Shown: piece by piece, positions 20,921 to 36,600 of the stretch
Position numbering within the stretch: position 1 is the stretch's first letter
Layout: each line of letters begins with the position of its first letter
Origin: Trissonchulus latispiculum
Taxonomy: Eukaryota; Nematoda; Enoplea; Enoplida; Ironidae
Direction: 5' to 3'
Length of the DNA stretch: 64,000 bases
Assembly (NCBI GenBank): GCA_030248195.1
Contig: JASAND010028260.1
Span: forward strand, 1 to 64,000
Program-made: the position numbers and the translations under genes
The notes under the pieces: generated by a model
Told to the model about the DNA's origin: nothing
The model's database searches: none
What the model saw: only the letters and a program-made list of their open reading frames with translations

Positions 20921-23900
20921 CTGAAACAGACAAACAAACACATAAACAAATAAAATAAATGTCACAATTATTATAAAAAAACAGAAAAATCAGCAAAAAA
21001 ACACGTTTCCAAGTACAAAGCTGATATAAGTATACTGCTGAGACAATTTCAAGGAATCCTCATCAGTATATGGTGTTCATGGCTCCTACAGGAAATTTAA
21101 CAGTTCCCGTGGCAAGAAAAGGACAATTATCCAACACTAGAGATTTGCTTGAAAGAGGTAGGAAAATACACAAAAATTAGCAACTTTTCGTTGCAGACCA
21201 GAAAAAAGCAGTTCAGGACAACGTGCTATCTGTCTACTACGCCATAATGTGTATCAAAACAAATGAATCAAAAGAAAATAGTTAATAAAAGTAAGAAACA
21301 TTTCAGTTTATAAAATGCACAAACAGAAAACAGAAAGAAGTGCAAGCAGCGCAGCTAAGGCAACAAAAATATCTGTAAGCAAGCAGTGCTTTATTTAACA
21401 GAAACTGAAGTATCTCAAGCCCATAAAATATTGCAAAGCCTTACCAGTCACAAAATGGCCATCTGCCAAAGTAATTACTAAAACGTGATGCTGATATAAA
21501 AGATGAATGAACGATAGCTTTGCTAGAGTTCTCAGTCTAGTAAATGAAACGGAATAAAATGCCAAGTATAAACTTAGCCATGTACAAAGAATAAGAATTC
21601 ACGCTAGTGTGCAGCAGCTCTGAAAAGTTTTAGCCACTAAAACCATAAAAAAACCCGGAAACTAAGCTGTGCTGAGCGTGGTATTCGCAAAAAGTGTATG
21701 AAATTTCTGCTTACATTAGATCAGTTTTTCTCTAATTCGTTAATAGTAACACACTCCAAAAAACAGTTGCCAATTTGAAATGACTATGCACGCACGACGC
21801 CATAAAAGCTACGTACTACACAAACTAAATTAGTATTTTCTACATGCGACCTCTTCCAAACTGAATTCTCACACCTGCGCCGCGGCTCATTACTGAGGGT
21901 CAAACTGGGAAAAGGACTCAAAACCACGGAAACAGAGCCTTCTGCTAAAAGCATATCACTACTTAATAAACCCTCTAAACATAAACAGGGGGGGGGGGGG
22001 GATAGGCTTGCAAAACATTGTATACCTACATAATGGCTTTCTAAGCTAATCTCTAAGCAAGCGCTCAGGTAAGCACTAAACGACCCTGGGCTTATTCTAG
22101 TGGAGGGGTGGGGGGTGGGGGGCCCCCCCATAAACACCCTTCCCACCAAAAATCGTCCCCCCCCCCCCAAAAATCGCCCCCCCCCAAAAAAAAGTGGGCG
22201 CCCCTTTTGGTACCAAATTTTGCCCTGAAAAAATCGCTCAGAAGGCCAAATTTTCAAAAATTTTCCGGCTTCGCCGGAGATTTTTACTCAATTTTTGCCC
22301 TTTTCAACACTAAATCTGCTTATTTTTGCTATGAAAATCAACTTTTATAGTATATGCCAGAAAAATAGCGCTATTTTTAGCATATTTTTCGAAAAATTTT
22401 CGCCCCCCCCAAAAATTCCTTGCCCCTCGGACCTTTGGGGGGGCCCCCCCCCCAAGAAGCCCCCCCCCCCAAGAAAAAATCCCTAGAATAAGCCCAGCGA
22501 CCCACAGCTATATATGCTTTTATCGCTAGCTTATGCTCAAATACTCGCCCTAGACTGTCGTTTATCCTCAACTGGACGCTGAGTACCCGACCCAGATTCT
22601 GCGGGAAAGGAGGGACCATCGCTCAGCGGTGTAGCTGAGGGAGCGTCTCCCCAGATCTGAGGAGAAGCAGTAGTATCCAGAGGCTGACTATGAGATGACC
22701 CCTGGGTCTGAAAGGAACAGGGGGCCGTCTGTCCGTACAGGGAAGGATCCTCTGCAGTACCGTATAGGACTATGCGCCAGTCCAACAGCACAGCGTAGCC
22801 TGCTGAAACTTATAGAAATTGTGACTATCCGGTCCGCCAGTAGTTTTATCACAAAAGATTGTACAATCAAAATAGAGTTAACATTTTATTAAAAATATTT
22901 TAAACAAGCTTTTAATGCACAAAAATCCACAAAAATCGGATGCTCAGCTGCTTTCACAACGAGTATGCCCTTCAAAAGCTCGCTTCTGGCTTTTGTCTGA
23001 CAAAAGCCGGACAATAGAGCAAAGAAAAATGCAGACTAAAGAAAAATCAGAAAATGTAGTAAAGTTAGCGGACCGTGCCACATATTATAGCCGATGGCTG
23101 TTCCAGAAACAAAACCAACTCTGAACTTTAAAATTAAAAATGATGCACAAACAGAGCAAAATAAAAAAGCTGTAGTAATAATAATAACAACGCAGTAAAT
23201 AAATAAATAATAAAAACTATTCAATTCACTGACTCCGTGCAATAAAGTGACGCTGTGACAAGCAACAACAGTGAAAGTAAATGCTGTGACGCGTTAGATT
23301 CTAAGACAGAACAATAATAAAGTTAGAAAAATAGCAAAATAAAAAATAAAATTAAAAAATAGAAAAAGAATTTCATCCATGCCGACATACTTGACCATCC
23401 ATCATTCTGTATTTCCAGGCTCCAGGAGCCAGAGGCCCGCTCTCCCCAGCAGTGAGTGGTCATGAAGGCCCAGTCTCTAAAACCGGCTCGACTCGTATCG
23501 CGAGCTCGTTTGGCCAGTAGGGTGGATCTTGTCCCTAGAAAAAGAGTGCATACAAATTTTAGTGTCAACAGAATCCAAATTAGTCTGACTGAACTCTATA
23601 AAAATAATTAAGAAACTTTTTCCTGAAAATAATTGCTAAACCATTATTTTCAGGAAAAAGCAACTCCTCGCACACCCCCATCCTTTATAAAACAGCTACA
23701 GACAATAAAAATTTTTGAAAACAAACTTATGGGGAGGGGGGAGTTCGCCACAGAAAAACTCTGAAGACCTCGGCCAAAATTTCCAACATTAAATGTTTGT
23801 TACGTAATCCTTTTAAGCTATAATTTATACACTGAATAGCCAGCCAGTCAAGTATGCATTATTGATCTATAGAACAACAACATTAGAAACACACCCCGGC

Positions 23901-26900
23901 CCCACAACATCCCAACGCCTAAAAAACTTTACCAGCAGGTGAGATCAGAAAGATTTGTATGTCGCCCCGTTTGGGAGCGGTGAGTGTGAGAACAGCCTGA
24001 ACGTGTTCCAGAAAGACAACCTTATGACTAGGATCCTCCGCACAGCCGTCAGTCTTCAGGACAACCTGCAGTTTGGTTCGCTGAGGAATCTGACTGCAGA
24101 AAATACATAAAAATACATAGAATAAAAATAAAAGAAAACCACATAAAGTCTAGAAAGAAATTTTGCAAACAAAAGAGAACTTTCGGACGTGACCAAATGT
24201 GTATTCTTCTAAAAACTAGCACAAAAATCTTCTGGACACCATAAATTGTCATAAGACATGTCAGTCACTAATTAATAAACACAACATATAATTCTACTGA
24301 CAGCGGAGACTTAAAGGCAGTCCCCTCCTTGTAGGTGACGACGCAGCGATTTTGGTCCGGGATTTTGGACCAGTTCCTGGCCAGACGGACCATCTCGCCC
24401 GCATCCATCAAACCAAAACCAAAACTGTGACTCACTAAAACATTTTTTAATTCAGAACAATTAATCAACAAAATTAATTGCTTTCTACTCTGTTTAAAAT
24501 TTATAATTTAAATATAGGAAATTCTTTAAAAATATCAAATTTAAATAAACTCTCAGAGACAGTTCAAAAATTAAGAGGACACACTACGTACTTTAAAATT
24601 TGTACGATCAACATTCTTACCATTTTTACCACCACCGTTAACAGTCCAATCAGATGCGCGCAGATGGTCCGGTTTGGCGGAACGAACAACAATGTGTTGC
24701 AAGTCTCGCCAGGTCAGCTCAGGACTAAAAGAAGAAAAGTTTTTAAAACACACAAATTATTTGTAATAAATACACATACGAATATTACGTATAAATCCAC
24801 CCGGTATTACAACAGCGAAAAACAGTGTAGCAGCAGCAGCAGCAGAAGCACAGGCTACAAAATACATACAGAAAAACTGGCAATAAGAAGAAAAATTAAG
24901 CAATATTATGTTGGTACTTTGCTTCTAAGGCAAGAGCACAGATGGCAGCCGCAAGGGGGGCCGAGGCCGAGGTCCCCGTGTGAGCAGACGTACAGCCACT
25001 GTGAAGATCCGTCGTCACCTAAAAAAAGACAAAGTACAGACACAAAAAAGTTAAACAAACAAAATCAAAACGAAGAGTTTTTGAAATAAATTAAAAATTG
25101 TTACAATTTTGTGCACATCTCCACAAAACGAAAGGAAACTAACTTGAACGGCTAGGATCAGTGACGTACATGAGTTTTTCAAGGGGGGAGGCGGATCTCA
25201 AGAAATTTGGGGGTCTGGGGGTAAAGCCACCAGAAGTTGAAAAATTTTTGAAAATAATGTTTAAAAGCAATAGTCAGCGTCAATTCAGTAAAAATATTAA
25301 GTCTATTTCGCGCCGAAAGCTTCGAAATTTCGTGGCTGACAAGAAAATTTTTTCTTTTACTTCTGGTTTCGGATGGAAGGACGTGCGCCACTGGCTCGCA
25401 TATAAAATCTCATTTCTATCCTAATAGTAGTATCTTAAATTTCAGATTTCTATCCTAACAGTAGTATATATCTTACAATCATCCGTTCTCCATGAGATCC
25501 AGAACTGTACGTGGAGGCCAGGGTGGAAGAGCAGGCCTCACTGTACCAGGGCACGTTACCCTTTTCCGTGGCACTGGATATGCTGAGCGTATAGATGCTG
25601 TTCGTGTAGCCGTCACAGTTACAGGAATCAGCATCACGACCCCCGTTCCCTGAGGCCCAGACAAAGATGGAGCCTTTCCCATTTCGGCCCTGAAAAATAC
25701 ACAAAAAATTAAAGATTCTGTTAAAAACCAATAGTTTTCTACAGTAAATTTGATCATTAACTAATTTGACTAATTTCAATAATCATCATTTGACTAATTA
25801 ATTAACAATTGATAAACTTATTTTTTAGTTTAGCTAGTACTGGTACTACAACGTGGCGTACTTCTCCTCCCCTTCCAAAATTGCCAAATTTTAGCATTTT
25901 TACCCTAAATGTTCAAAACATATTCCGGCTTCGCTAAATTTAAAAACACCTAAATTTTTCCGGCTTCGCTAAATTTAAAAACACCTAAATTTAGTCATTT
26001 GACAGCGAGTTTCAACAGTTTTTACTCACTAAAAAAGAAAAAATTCGCAAACTTTTTCAAAAATTATGCCCAGCCCCCCATTTTTGATGAAACCTACATC
26101 GATAGTGGAGGGCAACTTTGAACCACTACATTTTGGCCTCAAAATAAGTCAGGAAAGTATACCTTCACAATGCCCTGTTCAAAGGCCAACTGAGCCAACC
26201 GGGCCGGACCGTCCACCGTTCGCCCATCATCATCCGGACCCCAGCTGGCAGAATAGATGTCAATGTGGTGCTTGTTGTGACTGAGGGATCGAGCCTCCAC
26301 TGCATCTGTCACGTCACCGTCCAACATACGAATACCTGAAACAAGAGAAGGACAAAAATTGTCAAAAACAAACAAACAAACAAATAAATAAACAAACAAA
26401 CAAATGCAGAAAAAAACTCGGCTGCCTATTGGCTCTCTCCTGTTTCGAGCTAAGATATTTGCCTACCTAAATGATTGCAGACAGTGTAGAAGTTTTTCAT
26501 TGGCGTTTTCTCTGATGATATCCCTGCACGGCCAGCGTTTACTTCATTTTCTTGTTGCAAACAAACAAGTTGCAAGCTTTCTAGCAAAACAATTTTTGAT
26601 ACAAACCTCGCACATTCTGTTTGCTACTTTCTGCCTGGTCTGTTCGCAACAATCTTCCCAAACACAAAAACGTTTTCATATTGTTAAAATCCAAAAATTG
26701 TTTCCAAGTCAGAATACTACACGACGAACATCCATCAAATGACAATAGAGGTGTCAATGTCACCGAACTCAAGAAGTGTCAAACTATTATTGACTCAGCA
26801 ATGCCAAAATAATTATAAGTAACCAGTAAGTAACTGCGATCCAACAAAAAACAACTGTCTCTTACCACCAATTTTTGCATCATGCGCTATTCCCACAACG

Positions 26901-29577
26901 CAAACATTGTTGTTGAAGACGGCCGCAACTTCACCAGCACAGCGTGTCCCGTGCCTGAAAAAAAGAACCACCTAACGAAAATGTATATGTTAAGTGTGTG
27001 AGAGTGTGTGTGTGTGTATAATAGGAACTGCCCGTACTGTATTGTATTTGGAAGCAAAAATGTGTAAACACAAGGTCACTCACTGTAGCAGACTCTGACT
27101 CAAAAGATTATTATAAAAACCAACCAAAAAATGTCTATACAGACTTACACAGTTAACAATGACTAGACACATATAAAACTGTATTTTTAGATACACCCTT
27201 ACAAAACTTTGTATTCCCACAAACTGTTCAGAATAAATATTCAGTTTTTAGAATACAAAAAGATATGTGTCATAGAAAAACAGTTACAACTTTTTCACAA
27301 AACTAACACTATACTGACTTTTCGAACAATTTAGCGAGAAAAAGAAAAAATACAGAGGGTCCAGCTCCAGCAAAAAGTCCAATTGACTAAGTCTATAAAC
27401 CATTGTATTTTACATATTATATACGTATTTAAAAATGAACAAACTGCGACGACAGATGAAAATAATATACCAAGCAAGTAGCGCAATGATCATTTCAACT
27501 GAATTATTGTACTGCAGGATGGATATCGAAGAGATATATACTTGTTTACAAAAAACTTCAGACGTAGGGTGAGGGACCCCCGTGGGAGGCAAATACTAAC
27601 ACCAACTCTTCATTCATTCATTCATTCATTCATTCATTCATTCATTCATTCATTCATTTTATCACACCAACCAACCTATTCTCATTGGACAGATCGTAGC
27701 GCGGCGTCGGATCCGCATCATTGTCATTGATATCATGACTGGCCAGCGGGTCATAGTTCTCCTGGATATCCGGATGGGTAAATTCCAGTCCATCGTCCAG
27801 AATAGTGACCACCACGTTGCGACCCGTAACGCCCATCTCCCAGGCCTTCTGAACGTTCATGTCCAAACCGGGACCACGATTCTAAAAGTATGAATGAAAA
27901 AACGACGGTATAAAAATCATACGTATAGTCAGGGGGGAGAACATGAATAGGAAAGCAAGCCTCCAGCTTTTTCTTCATTTGGTTTTGGATCGGTTTGAGT
28001 AGATTGTTATGTACCGTGGGCACATATATACCTATCCAATCATATATTCAAACTTCTCTTTTACCTCTCTCAGCTTTGGCGGTAACAGGATTTGTCCATG
28101 TTTTTTTACTCGAAAATCGGGGAAAACATATGGTGCGGGGAAAACATGGCCCGGATTTCTTTCTAACAACTAGCCATTTAGAGTGCTTTAAAAGCATTGT
28201 TTCAGCTATTTTCAGCGTGCAAAACTACCTAGATACGCTTCTAACCTCACTCACAGTAGGTAAATATATGTACGTAGATACCCTACCCCAGCCCCACCAG
28301 TCTTACTAGTCACAGGTTTTAACCAATTCAGTCAATACATGGTTACCAAAAATCTAAACTTTACAATTGTAATTTAACTATCGATAGACCGTCTTCTGAT
28401 TCGTGTTCGTGGACCGATGAATAACCGGCAAACAACCCTGCACACAACTTTTGATACAAAATCGGTGTCCGTTCCCCTTGGTCGATCCCATGCGAATCGA
28501 AAAAAATCAAAAACAGAAGTTTGCAATTTTTTGAATTTGAACTTAGCGTTGTCAAAAGCACACCCATACCAGATTCTAGTTCAGTTTAGTCAGGCTTTAC
28601 CACTTTCAAGGTTGCGGGGGTGGGAAGAAGGGAATCGACATCTCAATGTTATTACACACTATTCGGGTTGTACGCAATTTGGTTTTGCTTTAAACGAATG
28701 GTTTGGTTATATATATATACCTACCTACTCATCGTATATACTTTATTAGTATTGCATGCCATATATGTATCTACTATGCATATGTAACAATTTTGTTTGA
28801 CCATTCCTTTTGTTTGTTTACGTGTATAGTTCTTCCTGTGGTCAAAGGATTTGGTTTTGATTTGTTATATATACGTTGTAAAAAGCACATATCATTATTC
28901 TGGTTTATGACTAGATTTACAATTATATAATATATATCCATGCGTGCTAAGTCTATAAACGAAACATTTCTATTTTCCTCTAAGCCAACTTCTCTAAGCC
29001 AACTTCTCTCATCCAATACGTAAATATATACACAGTACGTAATATAAATTTATAAAAGCCAACTTTTCTCATCCAATATATACGTAAATATATACACAGT
29101 ACGTAATATAAATTTATAAAACCACGTCGAAAATAGAGAAATTATAAATCTAGATCAGTTTAACTACAGACAATTTGACTTGTTTAGTCAGCCGAATTTC
29201 CCCCCTCCCACCCCCAAATGAAGTGAAATTTGCAAGAGTTTCAACACAGATTCAGAATAGTAAATTGTCATTTTCACCATACTGGAAAACTGGGGGAAAC
29301 TATATATTATGTATGTATACCTGTATATATATGCCTGAGTTTATTGTTGTGAAATGTAAAACAGAAATATTTTCATACATACGTACAAACAAGGGTATAT
29401 ATATAACATTAAATGGAATGCAAGCAATTGTAAGAAGGGCAAGTTGTAACAAACACAATAATAAACATACCTACCACTATGTATGTCTACACAAAACTTT
29501 CTATCAGTACACATAATGGTCTTTTGACAGCCTAAGTAAACATGCGTAATATGTAGCGCCCCTACATAATATAGGTG

Positions 29578-29626
<49 letters not shown>

Positions 29627-30584
29627 GTATATATGGGTTAAAGCTGGACTGTACAAATAAGCTATAATATTTCTTCAATTGTGTAATCCAAAATAACACT
29701 AACATATATATACATGCAAATAGTATACTAATAAGTAGGTATATACGTAACGTCATCAGCTTATACATATAATGTGATTTGGTGTGAAGTGTTGCAGGCA
29801 GGAAACCAAAAACTTTCTTTACAGCAAATCAAATAATGACAAAGTGCAAACTTTATTGCTCCAGCATTTTCTATACCTGCAATGCTATTTATGGCGGCAG
29901 GCGGTTTCCTTTGTAGGACTAATGCGCCATTTTACGCACCAATAGAATCGGACGAAAACATCCCAGGTTTTGGTAACAATAAAAACATTATTAGCAAACT
30001 TATTTACAGTCAGCTATCTGCATATATACGTAAATACCTACGAGAGTTGCCCTTGGGTAAGAAAGGAAAAGGGGCAAAGTTTTAACCCTGGAGATACCTC
30101 TATCCTGTTACAGGACACGGGGTGCCGGTGCTCACCTCCCGATTCCCAGCCGTAGAGCCAGGAAGGAGCGACACCTGAAATGATGACTGCAATCGTGATA
30201 AGAGAGGCCTTTCACGCAGACTCCTATCCACTGTTGTGGTATATACACGTCGACGTCAGGGTATTTTTTAGGGATTTTTTCGGGGGGCTTCCCGGCGGGC
30301 CCCCCGGGCCCGGAAGGGGGGATTTTTTGCAAAAATGAGCTAAAATTGGCAGTTTTGGGCGTATTTTACTTGTAGAATTTGTAGAAAGGCAAAAAGTTCT
30401 CAAAAATGCCAGGATTTAAGCTTCAAATAGTCATTTTTACGAAAAAATCTCCGGCAAAGCCGGAAAAATTTTGAATATTTGCCTATTTTGGCAAAAATTA
30501 GGGCCCCAAAAAATCCCGGGAACGAAGGCATTCTAGGGGAGGACGGTCTACTTCGGGGGGGGGACCGCCCCCCCGGTAAACAAT

Positions 30585-30616
<32 letters not shown>

Positions 30617-33600
30617 CACCTTTCCACTGTGGTGGCATATATAATATACCCATCACTTACCCACCAGGTAAGGATAGATAGCTAGGTTGGCTATAGCCCA
30701 CGGCGAATCGATACGTATATATATACTTCTTCCCTTGCTCATATCGGACAGCCGGATACTCAGTCGAACTCCTTAACCACTCGACGCACCCACCAGATGC
30801 ACGATTTGTCGGGACCTTCTGAATGGTGTGCAACCTGTCCTACTTTCATTCTTTAACTGGATTGGGTATATACAGCAGGTTTGCCAATGTGTGATTGCGA
30901 TATCGCCCCTAAATGTTATATATACCAAACATATCACTGTTACCTATTTCCAGCTAGCTTTTTGGATGGTAAAAAAACAGATCATGCACATGTATATACG
31001 TGTCTATATATATATATATATATATACCTCAAAAATTAAAACAAATTCGACTAAAAAATTTGCACCTCATTACATCCTCTATTCCCAATTCCCAAGTAAA
31101 CCCAGATTAATTAAGACGGTCTAGTCTTCGCCGTGGCAATTTCTCCCTTCCTAATTAGTTAAATATAAAATCTGTATATATATTCGTTGTTCTTACGTAC
31201 ATGGCCCACATATTATATATACCTAACACACAGACGTACGTACGTATAATGCCTGTACATATTTTTCTTTAGCTTTTTCTAGTTTTCAATTCATACTTGT
31301 TCTATTCTATTTATATAGATACTTTCTTTGCTTTTCAACCGAAAAATTCAGCTGATTAAAAGCTTGCGATAATACGAACGTATACACTATGTGTATATAC
31401 GTATTATCAAGGATAACCCAGTTTTAATCTCAAAAAGCAATCACACAAATTATCACTTTCCCCCGGCTTCCCGTGATCCCTTTCCCGGGCCCTTTTGCGC
31501 TCTAAGCTGAGGTCGTTTGATAAGGCAGCAGTGCAGTACAAAATTAACCAAATTTATGAGTCTTTCCTTTTCTGTCCATAAATATAGAATTAAACCCAGT
31601 CAGGCAGCAAAAATTGCCACCCAGACCTCCTCCCAGCAGAATGATGGCAGGAAAGGAAGGGGAAGAGAAGAGCGAAAAAGATAAAACTCAAACCAACCAC
31701 TTCTCTGCTCCCACATTCACAACATATTTACATATACGGCTAGTTTCATAAACCACAAGCACACCCTTGGCAGTTTTTAGAGGGAAAAAGTTGCCCACAT
31801 TATTATGTGTGTGTTTAAAAATCTGGGGTTACGAGGGGACCCTCCTCAACCCGTTCTTCTACAGAATCACCATTTGTCACCTACAAGGTACGTACAGCAC
31901 ACTCTCAGAAGTGTGCTATATTCATTACAGGCAGAAAATATATACACATATCGTTACGATTACGTATATATAAAAGCGTGCATATATATATATAAATATA
32001 ATATATATATAACGTATATATATACTTTACATTAGGATAGAAAGTAGTGCCTGTATGCTGTCTGAGTACACATGGCCATTTTGGAAAGCGTAGCCTATAA
32101 ATCCTCCCTCAGGAATTAGATCGTGGGTAAGCACAGTAGCAGTTGAAGTTCTTTTGGTTTGCCTCTACAAAGAATAGAAGCGTGGAATTCAACTCTTCTG
32201 TATATATATAGCGATATAGCTACGGAGACAGTGGAATGTGCCCCAAGGCCAGATATACCTACCTATATATACAGATATTTCCTTTCCTCATATATATACG
32301 TACACGTATTTACATATAGAATGAACCATATTATTTCATCATATATATACAAACTTAAACCATTTGCTTGCGCACACAATCAAGTGTGAAATATAGGATA
32401 CAATTGATTCCGCACATATGCTTGTAACATACGTATGCAACGTTTCTCAATGCGTATATTACGTATAAACGTAGTATGTACCTAGTAAGAAAATGACATA
32501 TATACAGACATTTGAAAAAAGAACTGAAAAATGAGTTCAGTTTAGAGGAAACTGTCACATCTCACTGACAAAATTGGCAATTTATTTTGACATAAGGCCG
32601 CGAAGATAAATACCTACATATAAATTATATATACGACGTACGCACATAGGATTGCTCCAGAAAATTTTTTAATTAAAGAAATGCAACGAATATAAACGTG
32701 CGAATTATACGTATGCATATACACTTATAAGAACTACGTATATACATGAGTCTTATCTCGATTACCCCTTCCCCCAAACAGGAGCGGATCCAGGGGGGAC
32801 GGGGGCCGCGCCCCCCCCCCGTCGGGATTCGAAGGTAGGAAAAATTAAGGAAAGTAGAAAAAAGGCAAAAAACCAAAAAATTTCGCGCCTTTGGCGCGAA
32901 TTCTGCTTGTAGCCGCATATTTATTGCATTTAGGAAGCAAAAGCTTGAAATGCATATGATTTTTCGGAGAAACCAGTTTTGCCTGAAAATGCCAAAAAGT
33001 AAAAAATTTTCTCAGTTCTTCAAAAATCCGAAGCCGGATTTTGTTGCAAACACAAAATTTCTTCAATTTCTGGTGGGCTCCGCCCCCCAGACCCCATGCT
33101 GGAGAAATTTTACCGCCCCCCGTCTCCGAATCCTGGGTCCGCCAGTGCCCCCACATAAGAATTTCGGCTCGTCGGCCCGGCCCGACCTCCATTGGTTAGC
33201 GTGCCGGGTCGGGCCACACCGAGAAATTTACTGCAGGGAGGAGCGGGCCTAAACTGGTCGGATCAACTCTAGACACTAAAATTTAGTTCGCTACACATTA
33301 ACTGATTGAGGTTATTTTATGGCAAAATTTAACATTTCGTTGCATAATTTAGCCTCTCCAATCTTGCATTAAAGCCTTTGAAAAAATATTGTCAGTAAAA
33401 GTTTGGATTTTTTCTTTTGGCGGGCCGGGCAGGGAATTTTCGAGCGGGCCGGGCCGGGCAGGGCCGAATTTTCGAGCGGGCCTGGCCGGACAGGGCCGAA
33501 AAATTTTGCCAGCGGGCCGGGCCGGACCGAAAACATCCGGCCCGTGCTCACCTCTACCACTCAAGATCCTTAAAACTTGACCAAATGAGCTAAAATTTGG

Positions 33601-36600
33601 TATGGATATGTTTTCGACAACGCTGTATTCAAATATCGCAAAATTTTTCGATTTCGCTAAATTCGATTTCTAAGGGGGGACCAAGGGAACCCGAAAAAAT
33701 TTGTGACTTCGATTTTGCAGAAAAGTTGTACATAGTGGTTTTCGGGGTCGTAGAACACGAATCTGGAGTCCGTTTTTGAATCAGCTTTGGGTTAGCTCAG
33801 TATAAGCTTACACCTTACTGGCTTATTTTTAGGCCAAAATTTATGGGGGGGCTCGGCTCACCAAAAGTGGGGGCATATTTTTGATAAAAATTTTGCAAAT
33901 TTTTACGTTTTTTGTGTAAAAATTGCCAAACAAATCCTAAAAAATGACTAATTTTAGGTGTTTTTACGCTAAAATAGCGAAAATTTCGTTAAAATTCCGG
34001 CAAAGCCGGAAAATGTTTTGAAAATTTAGGATAAAATGGTGAAATCTGGCAATTTTTTGGCTTGTGGGGGAGGTCAAAATTTATGGGGGCTTTTATGGGG
34101 GGACCTCGAATGGGGGGGAGGTTGCCGAGTGGGGGCCCCCAGTAAAAATAAGCCAGTATTAAGCTTAAACCTTTAGTTTACTCTGAGCTAACGAACAGTT
34201 TAATCCAAAAAGGGACTTCAGATTCGTATTCTACGACCCCAAAAACCCCCACCCCATATACAACTTTTCAGCAAAATCGAAGACAAAAATTTTTCGATTT
34301 CCTTTGGAAATTAGAGGCCCCCCTTAGAAATCGAACATAAGCCAATTTTTGCGAAATAGAAAAATTTTGCGACATTTGAACTCAGCGTAGTCGAAAATAT
34401 AACCACAAGAACAAAAAGTGCTCCTTCGTCGCATGTAAAATACATATGAGTCTTCGTAGGCAGGTTGTATATACATAAGCAAAAACTAGCCTGTAAAATA
34501 CATATGAGTTCCGTAGGGAGGTTGTAAATTAAGGAAAACAAGTTGCAACCGCTTAACATATGAGCCTGTCCTACAACGAGGCTCATATTGGCGTCACAGT
34601 GCATTCCACGTTAAAGCTTCATTAAAGAATTTCAGCTTCATCCACATTACGGAAAAAATGAATAGACGTTGTGGCCCAGTAGAAATGGACTGAAGTGAAC
34701 TACGACTGCTCAATCTGAACTGTACATGCAACCTGATGTTTCTTGAAATACTAAGGCACACCTAATATTTCGCGATACGCTGTGGTACACGGTACACCTA
34801 ATGCATTCTCGAAACATTATCACATTATACACACGCAGAATGCGTTCCCACTTGGCTCTGAGTCAGAGCGCCTCATGGCGTACTGTATTGGGCATATGCA
34901 CACTATAATGACTGATCAACAAGCTATGTGAAGGACAATTTGTAATGAAAAGCTTTATGCAGTATTATATTTATATAAAAGTAATTGCAACCGCTTAACA
35001 TATGAGCCTGTCCTACAACGAGGCTCATATTGGCGTATGTCATAATACGAATAATTTGCAGATATATATTTTACTTTTATATAAATACATACTGCATAAA
35101 GCTTTTCATTACAAATTATCCTTCATATATACAATGTTGATCAGTCATTATAGTGTGCATATGCTCAATACGGTACGCCATGAGGCGCTCTGACTCACAG
35201 CCAAGTGGGAACGCATTCTGCGTGTGTATAATGTGAAAGTGTTTCGAGAATGCATTAGAGGTGTGCCATAGTGTTTCAGGAAACATCAGGTTGCATGTAC
35301 AGCTTGAGCAGTCGTAGTTCACTTCAGTCCATTTCTTCTGGGCCACGACGTCTATTCATTTTTCCGTAATGTGGATGAAGCTAAGGTTCTTTAATGAGGC
35401 TTTAATGTGGAATGCACTGTGACGCCAATATGAGCCTCGTTGTAGGACAGGCTCATATGTAAAGCGGTTGCAACTTGTTTTCCTTAATTTACAACCTCCC
35501 TACGGAACTCATATGTATTTTACAGGCTAGTTTTTGCTTATGTACAACCTGCCTACAAAGACTCATATGTATTTTACATGCGACGAAGGAGCACTTTTTG
35601 TTCTTGTTTTCTATTATTTTATATATGTATGCTCATAAAGGTATATATGTACGTATATATATAGATATCTTTCAACAGTAGCAAGCAAGCCAACCACAGC
35701 ACTCCACAACCACTTTGACCATGCAGTTCTATGACAAATGTTGCTCAGCTCGCTCAGGGCTTTCATTTGGTACCAAATTTGACCACTTTTGAAAAATTTC
35801 ATTTTTGACCGAAAATCGCCTAAGTCCCCACCCCACCCCACCACAGCACTCTACAGCCACTTTGAGCATGCAGTTCTATGACAAAAGTTGCTCAGCTCGC
35901 TTAGCGCTTTCATTTGGTACCAAATTTGTCCACTTTTGAAAAATTTCATTTTTGACCGAAAATCGCCTAAGTCCCCCACCCCACCCCACCACAGCACTCT
36001 ACAGCCACTTTGAGCATGCAGTTCTATGACAAAAGTTGCTCAGCTCGCTTAGGGCTTTCATTTGGTACCATATTTGACCACTTTTGAAAAATTTCATTTT
36101 TGACCGAAAATCGGCTAAGTCCCCACCCCACCACAGCACTCTACAGCCACTTTGAGCATGCAGTTCTATGACAAAAGTTGCTCAGCTCGCTCAGGGCTTT
36201 CATTTGGTACTAAGTTTGACCACTTTTGAAAAATTTTATTTTCGACCACTTGACCCCCCACCCAACTGACCCTCCAGATGGTAAAGTGGAACCAGCACAG
36301 CAAGATGGGTGGGTCAGACGGCAAAACGGATGCCAGGAATGAGCTGGGCGCACCAGAAAACCCCTATAGACAATGTTTTGTCAGGCTATGTACAGTCCTA
36401 TATGGTGTTCCCGGAAGTCGGTACCGACCGGACCCTCCAGACGGCAAAGTGGAACCAGCACAGCAAGATGGGTGGGTCAGACGGCAAAACGGACACCGGG
36501 AATGAGCTGGGCGCACCAGAAAACCCCTATATCCAAAGTTTGGAGAGGCAAAGTAAAGCCTACTATGGACCTCCGGAAAGCGGTTACCGACATGACCCCT

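Noticed and set aside
24478..25089. 203-codon + strand ORF
   Set aside because: Antisense to convertase exons 8 and 9; low-complexity and Lys-rich, no domain.
30132..30332. A - strand PQQW, resembling the convertase sequence after the activation site
   Set aside because: It lies at a SINE/MITE junction without suitable splice sites; the true exon is at 39298-39402.
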